64,000 nt of DNA, taken from NCBI RefSeq assembly GCF_028623165.1, contig NZ_CP117768.1:1426001-1490000 (forward strand), written 5' to 3'. How positions within the stretch are numbered: position 1 is the first letter of the stretch; every line of letters begins with the position of its first letter. Positions 60,901-64,000 of the stretch are shown here, in pieces. The notes under the pieces were generated by a model, which saw nothing but the letters and a program-made list of their open reading frames with translations, did not search any database and had not been told where the DNA came from. Origin of the DNA: Nostoc sp. UHCC 0926 (GTDB lineage Bacteria > Cyanobacteriota > Cyanobacteriia > Cyanobacteriales > Nostocaceae). Both the position numbers and the translations under genes were made by a program.

Positions 60901-62901
60901 CTTAGGCAGTTACTAGAAATTTACCCCAATTTAGGAACACTGGCTGACTTTATCAATCCAGCCTTATCTGCCGAAACTCTATCCGCATTAGGATTAATAG
61001 AAACCGTTGCAGAACCCACTCCAGAAGTACAATTACCAGCACCTGCAAACACATCACCCACTTTGATAGTCCATGAAGTTCATCCAAATGGATCTGCACC
61101 TCAGATTTCTCCCCAACCTGCTGCATCCAGTTTCCTCGAAAATGTGATTAATCAGCAGCTCCAAATCATGACTCAGCAATTGGCGCTATTGGGTAACAAC
61201 AGTCAACCTGTAACAATCCCAGTTGTACCTGCGGCGACACCTCAAAATAATGGTGTCAAACCACAAAACGCTCTATCTATCCCAGCTACTCAAACGAGCA
61301 AAGAATCACTTCCATCGGTAGACACTGAGACGAATGGTGCTAAAAAGGCATTTGGTGCAGCAGCTCGAATTGAAAAGACCCAGACTAAAACTCTGACAGC
61401 GCACCAACGAACTCATCTAGACAAAATTATCCAAAGATATACACAACGGACTAAAAAATCCAAAGAATATACTCAATCCCATCGCCCTTATCTGGCAGAC
61501 CCAAGAACTGTTTCTGGGTTTAACCCGACCATGAAAGAGATGGTTTACCCCATCGTAGCGTCTCGTTCATCGGGTTCTAAACTTTGGGACGTTGATGGTA
61601 ATGAATATGTTGATTTAAGCAATGGCTTTGGCTTGAATTTGTTTGGTTGGTCGCCACCTTTCATTACTGAAGCAATTGAAGCACAACTGAAACTCGGTAT
61701 GGAAATTGGCCCCCAGACTCCCTTAGTTGGAGAAGTGGCGCGGCTGATGTGTGAGTTGACCAACTTTGACCGAGCAGCCTTTTGTAACACAGGTTCGGAA
61801 GCGGTTCTGGGAGCGATGCGGATGGCACGCACAATCACAGGGCGTAACTTAATCGCCATCTTTTCTGGAGCTTATCACGGCATTTTGGATGAAGTAATTG
61901 TTCGGGGGACAAAGAAACTCCGATCAATTCCGGCTGCTCCCGGTATCCCACCAGAAATGGTAGAGAACATCTTGGTACTAGACTATGATTCGCCTGAGTC
62001 CCTAGAAATCCTCAAAAATCGGGCTGATGAGTTAGCAGCAGTAATGGTTGAATCTGTGCAAAGCCGTCGCCCTGAATACCAGCCCAAAGAATTTCTCCAC
62101 CAACTGCGTGATTTTACGGAGAAAGCTGGTATTGCCCTGATTTTTGATGAAATCGTTACCGGATTCAGAATTCATCCAGGTGGCGCTCAAGCGTATTTTG
62201 GTATCAAAGCTGATATAGCAACCTACGGCAAGATTGTGGGTGGTGGACTACCAATTGGAGTCATTGCTGGCAAATCGCAATATATGGATGCTTTAGATGG
62301 TGGGTTTTGGCAGTTTGGGGATGACTCTGTTCCAGAGGTAGGCGTTACTTACTTTGCTGGTACCTTCGTCCGCCATCCTTTAGCACTAGCAGCAGCCAAA
62401 GCAGTGCTTCAGCATTTGCTCCATTGTGGTCCCAGCTTGCAGCAAAATCTTAATGCAAGAACCGATAAGTTTGTAGCGGAACTTATGGGCTATTTCCAGC
62501 AAGTTCAGGCTCCGTTTACAGCCTATAATTTCGGCTCCCTGTTTATGGTGAAGTCTGTACCAGAGTTTCCCTACGGAGATTTGCTGTTTTACTTGCTGCG
62601 GGATAAGGGAGTACATACTTGGGATCATCGTCCTTGCTTCTTAACGACAGCCCATTCCGAAGCCGATCTGGCTTTTGTGATGGCAGCCTTTAAAGAAAGT
62701 ATTGCCGAAATGCAGTCTGCTGGCTTCTTGTCTGCACCGCCCATAGAAGTAACAAATTGCGATCGCCACAATGGAGTAGAACGCAATCGTCCTCCACAAC
62801 CTGATGCCAGATTAGGACGAGATCCCCAAGGGAACCCCGCCTGGTATATCCCCGATACCGAGCGACCTGGAAAATATTTACAAGTCGCAAGTGTTTCCTG
62901 A
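57964..62901 (+). CDS. PKS module KS-AT-ACP with C-terminal aminotransferase
   Basis: A 1645-residue protein. KS (about 12-440): NTACSTSLVAI, EAHGTATPLGDPIE, KGNVGHLVAAAG, all three catalytic residues present. AT (about 540-840): GHSIGEFVAAC with the active Ser and HAFH, which indicates malonyl-CoA. ACP (about 930-1000): EMGLDSLSLTQ. After a Gln/Pro-rich linker comes a class-III, PLP-dependent aminotransferase (about 1150-1600): FCNTGSEAVLGAMRMART, AYHGILDEV, LIFDEIVTGFR, TYGKIVGGGLPIG with the Schiff-base Lys. There is no KR, DH or ER. The module would extend the upstream aminoacyl chain by malonate, and the AMT would turn the beta-keto group into a beta-amine. The chain ends DTERPGKYLQV, as before a condensation domain. 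Confidence 0.92.
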   Translation: MVNMQTLNNQDPIDGVAIIGMVGRFPGAENVDELWHNLCQGLESTTFFKDEELDPSIDPNLCKDPSYVKARGIIPGGETFDAAFFGINPLEAVVMDPQARVFLELVHEALENAGYESESFDGLIGLYAGCGQNTYFANHISGRMEIVDRIGEFQTMLANEKDFLTTRAAYKLNLKGPAVSVNTACSTSLVAIIQACQALNSYQCDMALAGGVSMTTPQNSGYVAQEDSMLSGDGHCRPFDASAQGTMFNNGAGLVVLKRLEDALNEGDRIYAVIRGSGINNDGADKVSFTAPSVDGQAEAIAMAQADANFHPETISYIEAHGTATPLGDPIEIEALTQAFRVHTNAKQFCAIGSVKGNVGHLVAAAGVAGLIKTALALHYKKIPPSLNFEAPNPKIDFANSPFYVNTKLAEWSEGETLRRAGVSSFGVGGTNAHIVLEEAPQIPNSGSSRPQQLLLLSAKTSKALEAATANLQQHLQYNAEINLADVAYTLQRGRKALNYRRSVVCHDITDAIAALQSLDPNQVNTRNTEIRNPAVVFMFPGQGSQYVNMGLNLYNREPVFQEVVDECAQILKPLLGRDLREIMYPAPSDSETAAIFLRQTCFTQPALFVIEYALAQLWQSWGVKPQAMIGHSIGEFVAACIAGVFTLEDALMLVANRGRLMWELPEGAMLSVRLPAKEVEPRLSAELAIAAINGPSLCVVSGPTEAIAALQKQLESQEVICRHLHTSHAFHSPMMDSIIAPFAEVVGKVKLSPPQIPFVSTVTADWITAQQATDPMYWATHLRQTVRFAEGVQTLWQQPERVLLEVGPRITTTTLARQQAKDIKQQIAMPTAGKAYASLGDNAQNEAEWTALLKAVGQLWLAGVSIDWSNFYQRETRQRISLPTYPFERQRFWIDPPPHPNCASTPKLPNRLLEKTQTMKTYPQQKLIPLLKEIIEETSGLEIASVDDSTTFLEMGLDSLSLTQVALALKKKFKVKVTLRQLLEIYPNLGTLADFINPALSAETLSALGLIETVAEPTPEVQLPAPANTSPTLIVHEVHPNGSAPQISPQPAASSFLENVINQQLQIMTQQLALLGNNSQPVTIPVVPAATPQNNGVKPQNALSIPATQTSKESLPSVDTETNGAKKAFGAAARIEKTQTKTLTAHQRTHLDKIIQRYTQRTKKSKEYTQSHRPYLADPRTVSGFNPTMKEMVYPIVASRSSGSKLWDVDGNEYVDLSNGFGLNLFGWSPPFITEAIEAQLKLGMEIGPQTPLVGEVARLMCELTNFDRAAFCNTGSEAVLGAMRMARTITGRNLIAIFSGAYHGILDEVIVRGTKKLRSIPAAPGIPPEMVENILVLDYDSPESLEILKNRADELAAVMVESVQSRRPEYQPKEFLHQLRDFTEKAGIALIFDEIVTGFRIHPGGAQAYFGIKADIATYGKIVGGGLPIGVIAGKSQYMDALDGGFWQFGDDSVPEVGVTYFAGTFVRHPLALAAAKAVLQHLLHCGPSLQQNLNARTDKFVAELMGYFQQVQAPFTAYNFGSLFMVKSVPEFPYGDLLFYLLRDKGVHTWDHRPCFLTTAHSEADLAFVMAAFKESIAEMQSAGFLSAPPIEVTNCDRHNGVERNRPPQPDARLGRDPQGNPAWYIPDTERPGKYLQVASVS

Positions 62902-63078
62902 AGTGCTTTAAAAAATCGGTGTTGCTGATTGAAAGTATGAATTAGTCTCACGCAAAGTCATATGGAAAAATGTCAATTCATACTCCGATTCAGCAACGCG
63001 AAAAAATTAATCACCCAGAAAGATATTGAGAGTCAGTAATTTTTGCAAATAGTAAATACATATCTATCAAGGTTTTGT

Positions 63079-63417
63079 ATGTCAGTTGATAATCTACTTG
63101 AATTTAGTTCTATTAAGTCCAATCTGAAGCTTCCTGAACAAATTATTCAAAATAACCCTTCAAACTTCCAGGAAAACTTCAACTGTTCTCACTTCATGTT
63201 TTCTCATAACCTTGCGGGACACCCTTTGTTTGAGATCCCCCGCCTGGTTGAGCTTGCAAATACTATCCTGAGTCAGGGGAAAACGGACAAAATCCAGTCT
63301 TATACCAGCAGAGTCCCTGTTCAGCAAAAGTGGAATCATCGACCTGGAATCAAACAAATCACGGAGGCGATCGCACATATTGAAGAATCCGATTCTTGGG
63401 TGATGCTTGAAGCGTAA
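63079..63417 (+). pseudogene. cupin-like/JmjC-type hydroxylase N-terminus, truncated
   Basis: From ATG 63079 the 112-residue frame contains MFSHNLAGHPLFEIPRLVEL and ITEAIAHIEESDSWVMLEA before a stop. From memory this matches the N-terminus of cupin-like (JmjC-type) proteins of about 300 residues that occur in natural-product clusters; the metal-binding cupin core is missing. One base change near 63409 would continue into KRKLGLEPTPPGKSRLRDRI up to a TAA at 63542-63544, a tail unlike the expected cupin. The gene is broken or fused. Confidence 0.5.
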
Positions 63418-63668
63418 ACTGGGATTGGAACCCACACCACCAGGCAAGTCTAGGCTGCGAGACCGCATCAAAATCTTTGTTCTAGCCCTTTTATCCGATC
63501 ATTGGCCGAAAAGTAAATTTGCAATACTGCGCTCTGGTGTATAAAGAATCAAATCCATTCAGAGAAAGCTAAAGCAATTTCACCAGGGAGTGAGGTTGCT
63601 AAAGCGATAATCATCTGTTAAATATCTATTTTTTTGTATTTTTAACATCATTAAACGCAAAAATATCA

Positions 63669-64000
63669 ATGTATAAACACATCAATTCACTCACTTCTCT
63701 GCGCGGTATTGCAGCCTTGATTGTTGTTGTACATCATTTTTCTTACTACGCCTTACCTAAAACTGGCTCAACTTTATCCGCATATAGCGATTTTTTTCGG
63801 AATGGATATTTGTGGGTTGATTTTTTCTTTATTTTGAGTGGTTTTATTATGACCCACGTTTATATTGGAGATTTTTTATTAAGAGTGAATTTCTCTAACT
63901 ATCGCTCATATTTATTCTCGCGTTTTGCCAGAATTTATCCTCTACATATATTTATTTTATCTCTTTTTTTTGGATTAGAAATCATAAAAATATTTTTAGC
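63669..64000 (+). CDS. acyltransferase-3 family membrane protein (partial, runs off window)
   Basis: An ATG at 63669 opens a frame to the window end (110 codons so far). It encodes NSLTSLRGIAALIVVVHHFS (catalytic-type His in the first helix), GYLWVDFFFILSGFIMTHVY and FARIYPLHIFILSLF, the N-terminal third of an OafA/NolL-type O-acyltransferase with about ten membrane helices. Such enzymes acylate sugars or secondary metabolites. Close to the NRPS/PKS genes, it may be a tailoring enzyme. Confidence 0.85.
   Translation, partial: MYKHINSLTSLRGIAALIVVVHHFSYYALPKTGSTLSAYSDFFRNGYLWVDFFFILSGFIMTHVYIGDFLLRVNFSNYRSYLFSRFARIYPLHIFILSLFFGLEIIKIFL

Overview
This window comes from a filamentous, Nostoc-like cyanobacterium (order Nostocales). 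The evidence is the frequent HIP1 octamer GCGATCGC from about 6.8 kb onward, the photosynthesis and plastid-type genes (chlI, ftrV, a Ycf66 protein), a COP23-domain protein, and abundant short palindromic repeats of the kind seen in Nostoc genomes. All calls are read from sequence only; no database search was run.

Layout. (1) 1-6415: a HIP1-free block of unrecognised, phage-like small genes around an 869-residue coiled-coil/collagen-like protein. It ends at a 3' half of a tRNA-Phe gene (6415-6460) that looks like an attachment site. (2) 6.5-9.3 kb: an Omp85 outer-membrane protein and decayed remnants (sigma factor, DUF1822). (3) 9.4-21.2 kb: a glycosyltransferase, Gfo/Idh oxidoreductase, HNH endonuclease, a GH57/DUF3536 protein, a Ca2+/H+ exchanger, a Ser/Thr kinase, gnd and a Ycf66 protein. 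(4) 21.3-26.6 kb: a ParD/ParE pair with a frameshifted toxin, then a complete diversity-generating retroelement (DGR). The DGR comprises an EACC1-like small protein, a caspase-FGE target protein with a C-terminal variable repeat, an Avd-like protein, a reverse transcriptase and a template repeat. All ten TR/VR differences fall at template adenines. (5) 26.7-36.4 kb: chromosomal genes (GHL10-type hydrolase, chlI, ftrV, a YdcF-like protein, a kinase-like/P-loop ATPase, rplY, purA). (6) 36.4-42.7 kb: a Uma2 pseudogene, a sensor kinase truncated where a receiver domain would begin, a broken hypothetical gene, a phosphodiester glycosidase and a COP23 protein. (7) 43.3-55.0 kb: three large extracellular phosphate-scavenging enzymes (nuclease-phytase fusion, GDPD, alkaline-phosphatase-type) that share one RTX-like C-terminal module, with PHO-box-like sites upstream of two of them. 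(8) 55.5-64.0 kb: the start of an NRPS/PKS cluster (A-PCP, then KS-AT-ACP-aminotransferase), a broken cupin-like gene, and an acyltransferase-3 gene running off the edge; a decayed acyltransferase copy lies on the other side.

How the genes work together. The DGR is the most striking system. A caspase-like protease is joined to a ligand-binding FGE/C-type-lectin-like fold whose surface is rewritten by adenine-directed mutagenic retrohoming, and an EACC1-type partner is translationally coupled to it. This reads as a self-diversifying recognition-to-death or conflict system. The phosphate trio would act together outside the cell to release phosphate from phytate, nucleic acids, glycerophosphodiesters and phosphomonoesters. 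The A-PCP/PKS-AMT pair is predicted to build a valine-derived beta,gamma-diamino acyl starter.
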